NCBI GenBank assembly: GCA_013187285.1
Contig: JABMIG010000233.1
Span: 182,007 to 246,006, forward strand
DNA length: 64,000 nucleotides
From: Cyclotella cryptica
Lineage: Eukaryota; Bacillariophyta; Thalassiosirophyceae; Thalassiosirales; Thalassiosiraceae
Reading direction: 5' to 3'
Both the position numbers and the translations under genes were made by a program. Shown here piece after piece: positions 31,672 through 44,177 of this stretch; the first letter of the stretch is position 1, and each line of letters opens with the position of its first letter. The notes under the pieces were generated by a model. The model saw only the letters and a program-made list of their open reading frames with translations, searched no databases and was not told the origin of the DNA.

Positions 31672-32006
31672 TTTGGCAATTGTTTCACTCTGTGTGCTTT
31701 CAACTGGAAGATTTCCTAGGTCTTGTGTTGGATTTGAGTTTGTATTGTTTGAATCAGAAAACGTTATGTTGGCATGTGGGGAAGTTTAATCGGACTAAGG
31801 TAGGTGTTGATCATGTCATTACAGCCATGTTTACTACACAATTTCTTAGTACTCCCCAACCCATCATCTCAGGATGAATCTGAATCATCACTGTCACTCA
31901 TGTCATGATGCTTACGCTTCTTCTTGCTGATAGCGCATTTCCTTTTCTTGTTGGACTTGGTAAGTTTGTCGATTTTAGTGGATAGCTGTGCATAGCTACT
32001 TCCTCC

Positions 32007-33177
32007 TCAAGCAGGTCTCTCTATTCCACGAGAGTTTCCATTTGGTCTGTTTCCCTTGAAGCTAGGCTTTGGGGTACCATTGGATTCATACTTCCGGCAA
32101 TCCGGAGTATTGTGGGTGGTATGTGCGCCCCCATGTTTCTTACAGAGATAGCAGTACTTCTCTGCGCGACGTTCCTTTGGAGTCCCATCACTAGAAGAGA
32201 CCATCTTTGTCCTAGATGAGTCGTAAGACTTGGCTACAGTCTTGGGTCTTTCTCCAACCTTCTTGGTGGGGTAGGCCTTCTCGATGCGTTCAAGGACTTC
32301 GAGAAGTTCCCTGCCACTCTGTGGTACCAAAGCTCCACTTAGCTCATATTGGTCATGCCAGTTCCTAGGAACCATCCTGAGGATGTGACTTGCCAAGTCG
32401 GCATCATCAAAGGGTCCACATACTTTTGTAGACTTTGCAGCCTTGGAAGAGTAGTACAGTCACGGCAAGAGTTCCACATACCCGTTAAGGCGTTGGATCC
32501 TCTGCACAAAGTCCCCGATGGGTACCCTGTTTGGTTGCTTCAGCCCATTGCTGATGTAGAAACGTTTCTGCTCCGCTGCATCAGTCCTAAAGATGGTCTG
32601 CAGATGCAACTGGACACACTCCTGAAAGGAGGTCCAAGATGCCGGGCCCTTTGTGGGATGCTCAGTCCCATACACATCTGTCCAGGGTTCGCAGGGCAGT
32701 CTCCGACAGTTGAGTTGAATACTGCAGGAAGATCACTTGGCCAACAGACACTATTCCCTCACTGGTGTGGATTTTGGAAGCAGTTGCTTTGTTCCACAAC
32801 TGGAGGAGGGGGGAATTTTCATCCATCCCTTTGTACTTGGATTTGGCCTCAGTGGCCGCAGTCAGCTTTTCCTCAGCCTTCTGATCTGCCTTGCATGCTT
32901 CCTCGAAGTCCGTGTCTAAGCCTCTCTGGGAAATTATTTCCAGTGAGATCTGGACATGGTTGAGGAACTGTTCAGGACTTCCCTTGTCGAAGACGGTGAC
33001 AGACAAGGTCATCTTGTTGGAGACCTTGATTTTGTTGATCGCCTTCGGGATGTCAATGGCAGTGGGAATTGTAGGAAATGGGTGGCTGGGACCGCCCATA
33101 GCTCCGTTCACACTCCTGCGACTTGAGTCCTTCTGGGCTTGACTTGCTTGAAGACATCCTCTCAATTGCCTCTCCAA
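32007..33177 (-). other. gag region of Ty3/gypsy copy 1 (broken)
   Basis: A capsid-like part (KMTLSVTVFDKGSPEQFLNH, then FLQYSTQLSETAL) is followed by a lysine-rich part and a zinc-knuckle-like CYLCKKHGGAHTTHNTPDC. The same protein occurs in copy 2. Confidence 0.75.
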
Positions 33178-33629
33178 GGGGTGTATTATAAAACAAGGCC
33201 TTGAAAAAGGTCTTGGGTGCCCTGTGGAGGTTAGCTCAAAAAAGAATTTTTTATTTTTAAATTTTTCTTCTTCGCTTTCTATTTCTTGAAAGTCTTGCTT
33301 CCAACTATTTCGCGAGAATTCTCGATCATGAAATTAATCCAACTCGTAAGAATTCCCGATCGCAGAAGTCGATTGCTCGAAGTCTATTGCTATCTCGCTG
33401 ATCGCGGGAGAATTTTTGGAAAGCTTGTCGAGCACAAAACTGGTGGAATTTGTTGATCGCGTAGCTGATTTTGGAGAGATTGTGGATCGCGCAAAAAAAA
33501 GCGTATCGCTGACAGAAAAAGTAAAAATTGCTGCTCAGGATAAAAAAATATTTAGCGTACCTTGTGTTGGAGGGGTTGGATGTCCTTGGCTTCAGTGCGC
33601 AAAGGTCGCACTAGGGCTATCTTAAGATA

Positions 33630-33997
33630 GTGACCTGAGCCAATTCGCAATAAAAATGTCATGCAAAAATTATAGGTAGTTTCGACTGGTGTGGAAGACT
33701 TGATTTTATGAGCTATATTTGATACAATTGTGAGGATGGAAAGGCAGTGGAACTGCATTCCAATCCAAACAATGCAAATGATCATTGTCTAGATCCTACA
33801 CACAATTGGTATGTTCATACCCTTCTCAAGAGTCATCAGATCCTCCTCAAGGGTGTTCTCTTGTTTGGGGTTCTGAACTTCAGTGTTGGGGAGTCCATTC
33901 TGCTGGGAGGTGGACTCTCCTACTGGGGAGTCCTGAGAATGCTCCTTTAACTTTTGTACCCAGGGGTACAAAAAAGGCTGATACTTGGCCTATGTCA
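33630..33997 (-). repeat. 5' LTR of Ty3/gypsy copy 1
   Basis: 368 bp. Pairs with 27,663-28,038. Immediately inside it, where the primer-binding site is expected, lies the 14-bp palindrome CTATCTTAAGATAG (see findings). Confidence 0.9.
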
Positions 33998-34913
33998 ATT
34001 TGTAAAAAGATATACGATACCTACCTAGTTGTCATGCGATTGATCAATTAACAGGAAACGAAATCTCAGTCGTCTTCTTCTCAAAAATAGTCTTATTTCT
34101 TGGGGAAGACATAATTCTTGGAAATAGCATCATAAGCAAGACTATTGCCAAGAAATTGGCCTTTTCCAAAAATAAGACAACTGCCAAGAAATCAGCCTAT
34201 ATCCGAGATCTACGTGAAAATGCACTGTTCCTACAAAGAGATGCCTCTTATTTCCAAAAATAAGCCTTTTCATATTGGCAATAGTCTCATATTTTTTGGA
34301 AATTACATACAAAGTACGTACTTTCTAATGTAGCAAGATATATTATTTGACCAATCACTTTGCCCCCAATGAAATCTAATAGTATCACATTTCCCCAACT
34401 TCATTGTCGTGTGGTCTTGTAAAATACCCACCATAAGGTACACATGATACCTAACCAAAAAATGTTTCTTATTTTATATACTAATGCATGAACATAAAGA
34501 AATAGAAGAATTACATTGCATTCTACACACTACTTCACAAAGAAGCTATGATGTCACGAAGCGCGACAGCTTTGTGTTCTATAGTACAATATGGTAAAAG
34601 GTACAATACAAGACACCCTAAAAAGGAAAGTATTACCATACCACAATTACAGTTGAGATACAAGAAGGTGAGGGATCATAGTTATGAATCTATTTATTAG
34701 TTTCAAAATGAGCAAGTACAACTGATTAGAGACTTAGAAACGCTTTGAAAATGTTACTGACCAAAAATCGCAAAATTTTCTAGCCACTAATTGTTAAAAT
34801 CCAAGGACTTGTGATTATCCAGTCATGTCAATGCAACCTTGCTGTTGAGACTAAAAAAATTACCGTCCAAGTCAGCATGAAAAAATTCAAAAATGATAGT
34901 CAAAATTCGATTA
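33998..34913. other. stretch between Ty3/gypsy copy 1 and the small CACTG element
   Basis: No gene. At about 34,139-34,300 GACTATTGCCAA and TTGGCAATAGTC face each other, with ATTTCCAAAAATAAG-type pieces between them. This is possibly a foldback element of about 160-230 bp. Confidence 0.35.
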
Positions 34914-34924
34914 CACTGCAAACA

Positions 34925-35370
34925 AAAAACAACGGTAACCTCCCTGTACACTCGAGTGTACAGAGTGGTTACCAAAGCCCCCAGAATGGTATATTCCAGT
35001 AACCTTCCTGTACACTACTGTAATACTCTGGTACACTAGTGTGCCAGAGGGTTACTGGAGTCTACCGGTGGGTTACCGGAAATTCCAGACATAAACCAGT
35101 CTTCCAATTCATTTCTACTTACAATAGGAATTGATATTTTTACTGGAAAGAAGACTTCACAGTAAGTCTTAGAATCGATATCAATCTAAGTAGAGGCTAT
35201 AACTGCATTACTTAGTAGCTAAAAAAATGTCAACCGGTGGCATACCGGAAGTCTACAGGTGAGTTAACGGACGTGTACTGGAGGATAACTGGAAGTGAAC
35301 GGGAGGATAACTGGAAGTGAATGGGAGGGTTACCGGAGTGTACGGGAGGGTTACCAGAGTAGGTTGAGTT
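34925..35370. repeat. subterminal repeats of the small CACTG element
   Basis: Degenerate ~20-bp units of the type GTGTAC(C/T)GGAGG(A/G)TTACC in direct and inverted orientation, about a dozen in all. The same motif sits next to the other end (37,125-37,175). These are likely transposon-protein binding sites by family analogy. Confidence 0.6.
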
Positions 35371-35379
35371 CATAATAAC

Positions 35380-36390
35380 TCGCTTTCAAAATTGACATGC
35401 CGCAGCGCCAATTCTTGTTGGCTACATGGCAGTTCCAGGCAGGATGCCAAACTCAGTCTGTGGTCTGAGTTTCGGCCGTCCCCGTGGTAGGCCTGTGAAT
35501 ATTTAATTGAAAAAAATGATGTGTGGTGAGTATATTTTTGTAGGCGAGTTCATCATGATGCAACTTCAAAATATACCTGCCGCTGCCGCAATTGTTGTTG
35601 GCTACATGACGGTGCCAGGCAAGATACCAAACTCAGTCTGTGGGCTGAGTTATGGCCATTCCTGTGGTTGGCCTGTAAAAATTTAACTGAAAAAATGATG
35701 GGTCGTTAGTATATCAATAGAAAAAAGGGCGAGTTCATATGAACTCACCTTCAAAATTGACCCGCCACTGCCAATTGTTGTTGGCTATATGGCGGTGCCA
35801 GGCAGATGCCAATCTCAGTCTGTGGGCTGAGTTTTGGCCGTTCCCCCAGTAGGGAGTATATTGTTCAAAAACATGGCAAGTTTACAAGAACTTACCTTCA
35901 TTTTGCATCCACAGCTGCAATGTTTTTGGCTGCACGGTGGTGCCAGGCAAGACGCCAAACTCAGTCTGTGAGCTGAGTTTCTGCCATTCCCATTGTAGGC
36001 CTGTAGAAAATGAATTGAAAATAATTGTGTGTGCTGAGCAATAAAACTGTAAAAAATGGCAAGTTCATAAGAACTTACCTTCAAAATTTACCCGCCACTG
36101 CCAATTGTTGTTGGCCACACAACGGTTCCAGTCCGGATGCCAATCTCAGTCTGTGGGCTGAATTTAAGCGGTTCCCATGGTAGGCCTGTAAATATTTAAT
36201 AAAAAAATGACATGTGCTGAGTTGAATAAGTGAACAAAGGGCAAGTTAATAAGAACTTACGTTCATATTGCACCCGTCGCTGCCAATTATTATGTGCTAA
36301 ACCGCGGTTCCAGGCAGGATGCCAAACTCAGTCTGTCGGCTGAGTTTTGACCATTCCGGTAATGGGATGGCGAGGTATTAATCCAATTGA
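35380..36390 (-). repeat. tandem array in the small CACTG element, ~147-183 bp unit
   Basis: Six units anchored on CTCAGTCTGTGGGCTGAGTT (near 35,452, 35,632, 35,813, 35,962, 36,147 and 36,331). On the minus strand donor-like GTGAGTTC or GTAAGTTC starts at 35,748, 35,895, 36,078 and 36,260. Acceptor-like TTTACAG or TCTACAG followed by GCC gives intron-like spans 35,673-35,748 (76 nt), 36,001-36,078 (78 nt) and 36,186-36,260 (75 nt), leaving exon-like blocks of 105-107 nt. The first of these spans contains ATACTAAC, a textbook branch site. Exon-like blocks encode variants of NGRNSAHRLSLASCLAP in one frame. Confidence 0.8.
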
Positions 36391-37196
36391 AATAATGGGC
36401 ATGAAGAGATATAAGTGAGAGTTCACCCCCCACAGTTGCTGCTGGTTCAAGCCCCTGTGTTGTAGGCATGGTGCAGTATTGTATCATACACTATACTGTA
36501 GGCAATAATACACATAAGCATGGGATTGGTCAAGATTATGAAGACCTCTGAGAGGTTGCGAAAGAGTGTGATATGGAAATGCAAAGGGATACAGTATGAA
36601 TTATGTAGCCAAACAGTACCAAATTTCAGCTCTGATGTGTTATTCTTATGTTTGCATTTTTGGTGCAGTCACTTCTGATATTACTTATACTCATTTCGCC
36701 TAGCCAGTGAAGACATACATCTGGTACGGGAATTCTCTAAATTTATACTTAATTCCTATTTGGACGGTTTTTAAGAGATTTGGCAAATTAGGGTCCTAAC
36801 CTAGCCTGCGAATGGCTTACTTGTGAGACAGGAATTCTCAACACTCGTGGCAGAACATATATAAAACCCACTGATTCGAAAATAAAAATAGGGCAATTAA
36901 GATGTCACCAAAAAATTAAAGAGACCAAGCTGAGAATTGCAACCAAAACTAGACCCAACAGGTGATCTTCCTGTTTGTAACTCGTGATTCGCAAAATGTC
37001 AGTCATGAACCACACTCACACCCGGGATATTTTTTCTTCCAATCTTAGCGTTATAAATGTAAATATGGCTTCAACAATGTATAAAACAACCGGTCACTCA
37101 CACGTACACTCTTGAAACTTCTGGTAACCTCCCTGTACATTCTGACTTTTTGCAAGTGTACTGGAAGATTACCGATGTGTTTTGTTTGCAGTGTTA

Positions 37197-38213
37197 TAAC
37201 AGTTTGACAGATTGACAACTGTCGACCTACAAAATGACAAAGTGTTTGATTAAATCATTGGTAACCTTGTAGAAATAAAATGATTACTGATCTGCTTAGT
37301 TTCACATGTCCTGGACATGTTCTATGTCTTTAGTTCCTCCAGGACACAGATTTTTGTGGATGAGCGGGCATACATCAGTGTTGAGTCCCATGTCCCCTCA
37401 GTGTCCTCAGAAGTTTTGACTCGCATACATTACATAACAGTATATAGGTACAACATAGGTATCTTAAGAATTTGTGTACCACAAGCTTTTTGGATTGCAA
37501 TTAAATGAATGTAACATACATTCAACAGCTGCCACTCTTGGTATGTTTTACCTGAAAATATCAAAAAGGAGCTTTAAATGAAGTAAACACTCCATGTCCT
37601 CTCATGTCCTGTCATGTCCTCTGCATCCAAAATTTAATGTCCTGTGTCCTTCTTTGAAAACACTAAAAACATACAAGATGTCTAGGACATGTCCTGGACT
37701 GTGTCTTTTTCAACATTTTTTGATGTGGACACAGCTGACTTCTGAAACTAAAACAACTGGCAACCTTTAAAATGACAAACCAATTGATTAAATCATTGAT
37801 AACCCAGTATAAATACAATGATTACCAATCTAAGAAAGGTTCTTACCAATTAGTACCACTCTGACAGATTAACAACTGACAACGTTTAAAATGACAAAAT
37901 GATTGACTCAATCAATGATAACCTTGTATAAATAAAATGATTACTGACCTTTGAAAGGTTCTTCCCAATTAGTAACAGTTTGATAGATGAACAACTGTCA
38001 ACTGTTAATATGACAAAGTAATTTTGTGCCATATGCAACACTAGCGCATGACTGATTTTGCAAACGTTGAGAATTTCCTTGCAAAAGTGGTGGCATTCAA
38101 AAATAAGTTAAATAAGCTCAGTTGAGCATTGCAAGAAACGAACAGTCTCTGACAGTTAAACTTCAAAAATCTATATTTTCAATTTACTATACATGGTTAT
38201 TTTCATCAAACAG
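37197..38213. repeat. ~120 bp degenerate tandem repeat split by a ~440 bp insertion
   Basis: Units anchored on AAAATGACAAA..GATT(A/G)A..TCA(A/T)TG(A/G)TAACC occur near 37,232, 37,770 and 37,888, with a fourth partial copy near 38,010. The first is separated from the rest by about 440 bp (about 37,300-37,750) rich in CATGTCCT(G/C) words and bounded by TTAGTTTCA and TGAAACTAA, possibly a small inserted element. Confidence 0.5.
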
Positions 38214-38638
38214 TGACATAGGCCAAGAATCAGCCCATTTTTGTCCCCATTGGTACAAAATACAAAAGGAGCATTCTCAGGACTCCCCAGGCGGGAAGTC
38301 CACTGCCCCTGATCCAAAAGGCAAGGACTCCCCAACATTGGAGTCCACCGCCCTGGTCCAAAAGGCTAGGACTCCCCACCACAGGAGTCCACTGCCCTAT
38401 GGGCTCCGGAACACCAGAGTCCATAGCCCCTTCATTTGGGAAGGCTAAATACATTCCATATGTGTGTAGAATCTACACACATTTTGTTTGCATTGGTTTG
38501 GATTGGAAGAGCAGCTCCACTGCCCTTCCATCCTCACAATTAGAGCAAATTAAGCTCATAAGATAAAAACTTTGACCCCTGTCGAATGTACCTATAATTT
38601 TTGCGTGATATTTTTTTGCGACAATACGGCTCATGTCA
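38214..38638 (+). repeat. 5' LTR of Ty3/gypsy copy 2
   Basis: 425 bp, TGACATAGG..TCATGTCA. About 50 bp longer than the LTR of copy 1, owing to extra GGACTCCCCA-bearing internal repeats. Followed by the same CTATCTTAAGATAG palindrome. Confidence 0.88.
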
Positions 38639-39058
38639 CTATCTTAAGATAGCCCTACCAATGACATCCAACCCCTCCGACACAAGATACGCTAAATAAC
38701 TTTTGATCACCAGCAGCAATTTTAACTTTTTAGCGTCAGTGATATCTTTATTTTGCGCGATCGATGATCTCTCCAAAATCAGCTACGCAATCGACAAATT
38801 TCTTTGGTTTTGCAATCGTCGAGCTCTCCAAAAATTCTCCCGCGATCAGCGAGATAGCGATAAACTTCGAGCAATCAACTTCAGCGGTCGGGGAGTCCTA
38901 CAAGTCGGATTAATTTCATAATCGAGAATTCTTGCAAATTAGTTGGAAGCAAGACTTTCAAGAAATAAAAGCCAAAGAAGAAAAATTTAAAAATAAAAAA
39001 ATTAAAAGTTCTTTTTCAAGCTAACCTACACAGGGCACCCAAGACCTTTTTCAAGGTC

Positions 39059-40246
39059 TTGTTTTATAATACACCCCTTGGAGAGGCAATTGAGAGGATG
39101 TCATTGAGTAAGTTGAGCCCAGAAGGCCTCAAGCCGCAGGAGTGTGAGAGGAGCTCTGGGAGGTTCAAGCCACCCATCTCCTATATTCCTACTGTTATGG
39201 ACACCACCAAAGCTGTAAATATAATCAAGGTCTCCAACAAGATGACCTTGTCTGTCACCGTCTTCAAGGAAGGAAGTCCGGAGCGCCTGAACCATGTTCA
39301 GACCTCACTGGAAATAATTTCCCAGAGGGAACTAGACACAAATTTCAAGGAAGCATGCAAGGCAGACCAGAAGGCTGAGGAAAAGCTGACTGCGGCCACT
39401 GCGGCAAAAGCCAAGCATAAGGAAAAGACGAAAGTTCTCCCATCCTGCAGGCATGGACAAAGGAAACTGCTGCCAAAATCTATAGCCTAGGGGCCATAGA
39501 GACCGCTGGCCAAGCAATCTTCTTGCAGTATTCTACCCAACTGTCGGAAAACTGCTCATAGACCTTGGACCAATATCATGGGGGAACAGATCAACCGTGA
39601 ACCATGGACTGGTGTCTATGTGGTTGAACACCACACAAAACGTTAGGCATCCTGGACCTCCTTTCAGGAGTGTGTCCAGTTGCATCTGCAGACTGTCTTT
39701 AGGACTGATGCAGCGGAGCAGGAACGGTTCTACATCAGCAATGGGCTGAAGCAACCAAACAGGGTATCAATCAGGGACTTTGTGCAGAGGATCTAACACC
39801 CTAACGGGTATGTGGAACTCTTGCCATGCCTGTACTACTCTTCCAAGGCTGCAAAGTCTACAAAAGTATGTGGACCCTTTGATGATGCCGACTTGGCAAG
39901 TCACATCCTCAGGATGGTTCCTAGGAACTGGCATGACCAATATGAGCTCAGTGGAGCCTTGGTACCACAGAGTGGCAGGGAACTTCTCGAAGTCCTTGAA
40001 CGCAGACCCAAGACTGTAGCCAAGTCTTACGACTCATCTAGGACAAAGATGGTCTCTTCTAGTGATGGGACTCCAAAGGAACGTTGCGCAGAGAAGTACT
40101 GCTATCTCTGTAAGAAACATGGGGGCGCACATACCACCTACAATACTCCGGATTGCCGGAAGTATGAATCCAATGGTACCCCAAAGCCTAGCTTCAAGGG
40201 AAACAGACCAAATGGAAACTCTCGTGGAATAGAGAGACCTGCTTGA
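39059..40246 (+). other. gag region of Ty3/gypsy copy 2 (broken)
   Basis: Homologous to the gag part of copy 1: KMTLSVTVFKEGSPERLNHV near the start and CYLCKKHGGAHTTYNTPDC near the end. Confidence 0.75.
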
Positions 40247-40634
40247 GGTGGAAGTAGCTATGCACAGCTATCTGCTAAAATCGACAAACTTACCAAGTCC
40301 AACAAGAAAAGGAAACGCGCTATCAGCAAGAAGAAGCGTAAGCATCATGACACGAGTGACAGTGATGATTCAGACTCATCTTGAGATGATGGGTTGGGGA
40401 GTACTAAGAAATTGTGTAGTAAAATCAATTGGAATGAAATGATGAACACTTATCTTAGTCCGATTAAAACTTCCCCACATGCCAACATAACGTTTTCTGA
40501 TTCAAACAATACAAGTTCAAATCTGGCAGAAGAACTAGGAAATCTTCCAGCCAACCTTACACAGAGTGAAACAATTGCCAAATTGTCGGACCCCAAACTG
40601 TTGGGTGACCTTTTCAATAGTGTGAACCCCCCTA

Positions 40635-43600
40635 TTGACAGGTAAAGAAGGAGGGGTCACTACTGTAGTAGCACAAGCATGCTACAAAGCGACTGAAAAT
40701 CCAGCCCGTAAGAACCTGGAACACTCTACAGGGCGTCGTACCAGTAACATGATAATCAACCTACTTGATAGTGGATCTGATGGTGACCTTCTGTTTCATG
40801 CAAAAGAAACGGAGAAACACTTTCCCTACTTGACTAGGCAGGTGCCAAAGTCTTGGCATATGTTGAATGGGAGCTTCCTAACCAAAGGATGGAGCAAAGT
40901 CAACTTCAAGTTCTTTGAGTATTCGAACAGTAAGGATTACTTAGTGACTCCAGACTTAGTAGAGTACGATAAGAAGAAAGCGACCAAGCCAGTGTTTGAC
41001 CTCATTCTTGGATGCAAAACCATGAAAGAGCTCGGAATTGTTCTAGATTTTCGAATACAAGAAATTATCATTGACCAAATCATTTTGCCAATGAGAGACA
41101 TTAATAGTCTGACCCCGTCAAACTTGGATAAAGCCGGGCTGTTAACAACAGCATGGCAAATGAACCGCAAAGTACGCAGGAAGTGACACAGCACGTAGTT
41201 AAAATCCTAGATGCAAATTATAAAACAGTCCCAAGACCAAAACTTGTTACTGGAGTTACTCACACATTATGAGGAACTTTTTGACGGAACACTAGGTGAT
41301 TGGAACACAGAGCCTGTGTCTTTTGAACTCAAGGAATGCGCTAAGCCATATCATGGTAGGGCATACCCAGTACCATATATCACGTAAAGATAAACAACGA
41401 TTAAAGAACTAAATCAACTATGCGAACTGGGAGTGGTAGAGTTTCAGCCTGAATCGGAATGGGCATCACCATCATTTATCACTGCAAAAAACAACGGAAC
41501 TGTACGCTTTCTCTCTGATTTTAGGGAGGTACTAAACAACTAGTTCAAAAGCCATTTCCATTACCCAAAATCAGTACAGTTCTGCAAGAGCCAGAAGGAT
41601 TTACCTATGCTACAACCCTAGATTTAAACATGGGTTACTATACCATTAGATTGGGCCCCAATTCATCCAAAATATGTACCCTCATTTTTCCATGGGGCAA
41701 ATATTCGTACCTCCGGTTGCCAATGGACATCACAGGTTCACCAGATATTTTTCAAGCAAAAATGTCAACACTAATGGTAGCCTTAGAGTTGGTAAGAACT
41801 TATCTTGATGATTTGTTATGCATCACACAGGCAAACCTGGAAGACCACCTTGACAAACTGAAAATGGTGCTTACCAAGCTACGCGAAGCGGGGTTGCGAA
41901 TCAACACCCAAAAACCGGTCATTCTGCACCTTTGAAACTGAGTATCTAGGTTATACCCTCACACAAACAGGGATTACACCACAACAAAAAAAGGTACAGG
42001 CGATTCTTGCAATCTCACCGCCACAAAATGTCAAAGACCTCCATAAGTTCCTGGGCATGGTCCAGTATTATAGAGATCTTTGGGCAAGACTCAGCAAAGT
42101 GCTTGCCCCACTCACCTCACTGGTAGGAGAGTGTGGTCACGGCAAAGTCACCAGAGCCAACAAGACAAAGAAACATCCATGGTACTGGACACGGTGCATC
42201 AAAAAGCATTCGATGATGCTAAGACTTCAATTACCAAGGATGTAGTCTTAGCCTATCCCAATTATTCCAGGGAATTTGAGATATACACTGATGCCTCGTC
42301 TAAACAACTTGGATCAGTTATCACCCAGGGTAATAGGCTGCTTTCATTTTTCAGTAGGAAACTGTCCACAGCGCAACAGAAATACAGCGTAACCAAACTT
42401 GAACTACTGGCCATAGTGGAGACACTGAAAGAGTTCAAAGGCATGTTGTGGGGACAAAGATTGAAAGTATATACAGACCACAAAAATCTGATCCAGGACA
42501 CCCTCGGATTAACCTCTGACCATGTCTACCAATGGAGATTGCTCCTCAAGGAATTTGGCCCCGAAATTGTATACATTGAAGGCATGCATAACATTGTTGC
42601 TGGCGCCATCTCTTGCTTAGACGTCGGACCAATGCCGAGTGAGCATAAGAAGTGGATAAGTTCACAAAATGCTGGTGTCATTACACCATGCAAGAGAGAG
42701 TGCAATAAACACCTCTACATACCAAGAGAAAATGAATCTGGTGTTTGCAAACCACAGCGAAGAAGAGGTAATCTACACATTAACAGTACGAGAGATTGCA
42801 GAAGCACAAATTCTTGATGCCTGAAGACAATTATAGACTAGTATTCAACACAATTGGTCGAAAGTACACAGATCCTAGGTAAGTATTGAAAGATCATTGT
42901 TTCAAAAGAACTTCAACACCGTGCAGTTAGTTGGTACCACCACTATCTACAGCACCCTGGACACACTAGACTTGAAGAAATCCTTCGTGTTGCAATGTAC
43001 TGGAAAGGTATACAAAATACCGTCAGTAAATGTGTCAAAAACTGTCATACATGCCAAGTCAACAAGAGGCATAAGCATCAGTATGTGAAACTCCCTACTA
43101 AGATCGCCATCACAAACCCTTGGGAAGTACTATGTGTGGACCTTATTGGTCCGTACACAATCTAAGGTAAAGGTGGGACAGTAATTGATTTCATGTGTCT
43201 GACTATGATTGATCCAGCTTCCAGCTGGTTTGAAATAGTTGAACTGCCGGTAATCCCTGAGGCAATTATTCCCCTGGATACAAAAGGGCGCAGGAGCAAA
43301 AAGGTTAATGAAGAACCTAAGTTAGCATACTTTGATAAGTCATCAGCAATGATCAGCAACTTAGTGAATAAGACCTGGTTTAGTAGGTATCCACGTTGTC
43401 AATACATAATTTATGACAATGGAAGCAATTTCAAACTTCACTTCAATGCCCTATGTGAATCATATGGGATCATGAGTAAGCCTACCAGTGTTAAGAATCC
43501 TCAAGCGAATGCTATTCTAGAACGAGTGCACCAGGTGATATCATCGATGCTCTGTACAGCTGAAATAGACATGGCCCCTTCAGTAGAGACAATTGACATA

Positions 43601-43942
43601 GATACGTTCGTGACGAACGTTGCTTGGGCCATTCGCTCAACATACTACACAGTACTAAAAGCCTCCCCAGGTGCAGCCACTTTTGGACGGGATATGTTGT
43701 TCGACTTTCCTTTCCTCGCCGACTGGAATAAAATTGGAGAATATAGGCAACACCAAACAGACCAAAACACAGAACGGGAAAATCGCTCACGCCATGATTG
43801 GGACTACAAAATTGGTGATCAAGCACTTCTTAGAAAAGATGGTATACTCCGCAAAGGCGAAAGCAGGTATGAAAGTGATCCTTGGACTATCACAACAGTT
43901 CATACGAATGGCACACACAGAATTCAACGCGGAGTAGCATGA
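40635..43942 (+). other. pol region of Ty3/gypsy copy 2 (broken)
   Basis: In order: protease (LLDSGSDG), reverse transcriptase (MGYYTIRLGP, YLDDLLCI), RNase H (EIYTDASSKQLGSV), integrase zinc finger (around 42,930-43,080) and integrase core (WFSRYPRCQYIIYDNG). Same order and sequence as copy 1. Fossil. Confidence 0.85.
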
Positions 43943-44177
43943 GAAAGATTGAATATTCGAAGAGTTACACCTTTTCTTTAACAACCAAATGTAAACCTAA
44001 AATAATGTCAGTTTTCAAAAACGGCATCTCCCTCTTCAAACAACACTTACTTGTTACATATATTTAACAAACTCTTTAGTTCGTTATAGTTACTCTCATG
44101 AGAACACTTTTTCACCTAAAACATAGTTAGGCTTTTTGTTCCTCTTTTATCTGATACTCCATTTGTGGCGGGGCGAG

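Larger units (their letters stand above)
27663..33997 (-). mobile_element. Ty3/gypsy LTR retrotransposon, copy 1 (fossil)
   Basis: Two direct LTRs (27,663-28,038 and 33,630-33,997), both TG..CA, flanked by the 5-bp target duplication ATTTG at 27,658-27,662 and 33,998-34,002. On the minus strand the order is gag, protease, reverse transcriptase, RNase H, integrase, which is the Ty3/gypsy (Metaviridae) order. A purine-rich GGCGGGGCGAG sits next to the 3' LTR. The two LTRs differ at roughly 5% of positions by eye, so the insertion is not recent. The coding region is broken, with several interruptions. Confidence 0.9.
34914..37193 (-). mobile_element. 2.28 kb CACTG-ended (CACTA-type) element with TTA target duplication
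   Basis: Left end CACTGCAAACAAAAAACAAC. The right end read inward on the minus strand is CACTGCAAACAAAACACATC, followed on both sides by CGGTAA(C/T)CT(C/T)CC(C/A)GTACACT. Both ends are flanked by TTA (34,911-34,913 and 37,194-37,196), the 3-bp target duplication expected of CACTA elements. Subterminal repeats based on GTTACCGGAGTGTAC fill 34,925-35,370 and 37,110-37,175 in both orientations. It includes the perfect palindrome GTACACTCGAGTGTAC near 34,950. There is no transposase, so it is non-autonomous. Its middle is a tandem array with intron-like signals on the minus strand. Terminus shared with the 11-kb element at 4,218-15,366. Confidence 0.8.

Noticed and set aside
35815-36084. 89-residue minus-strand frame as a stand-alone gene
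   Set aside because: It reads straight through a proposed exon-like block and intron-like span of the tandem array; no family match.
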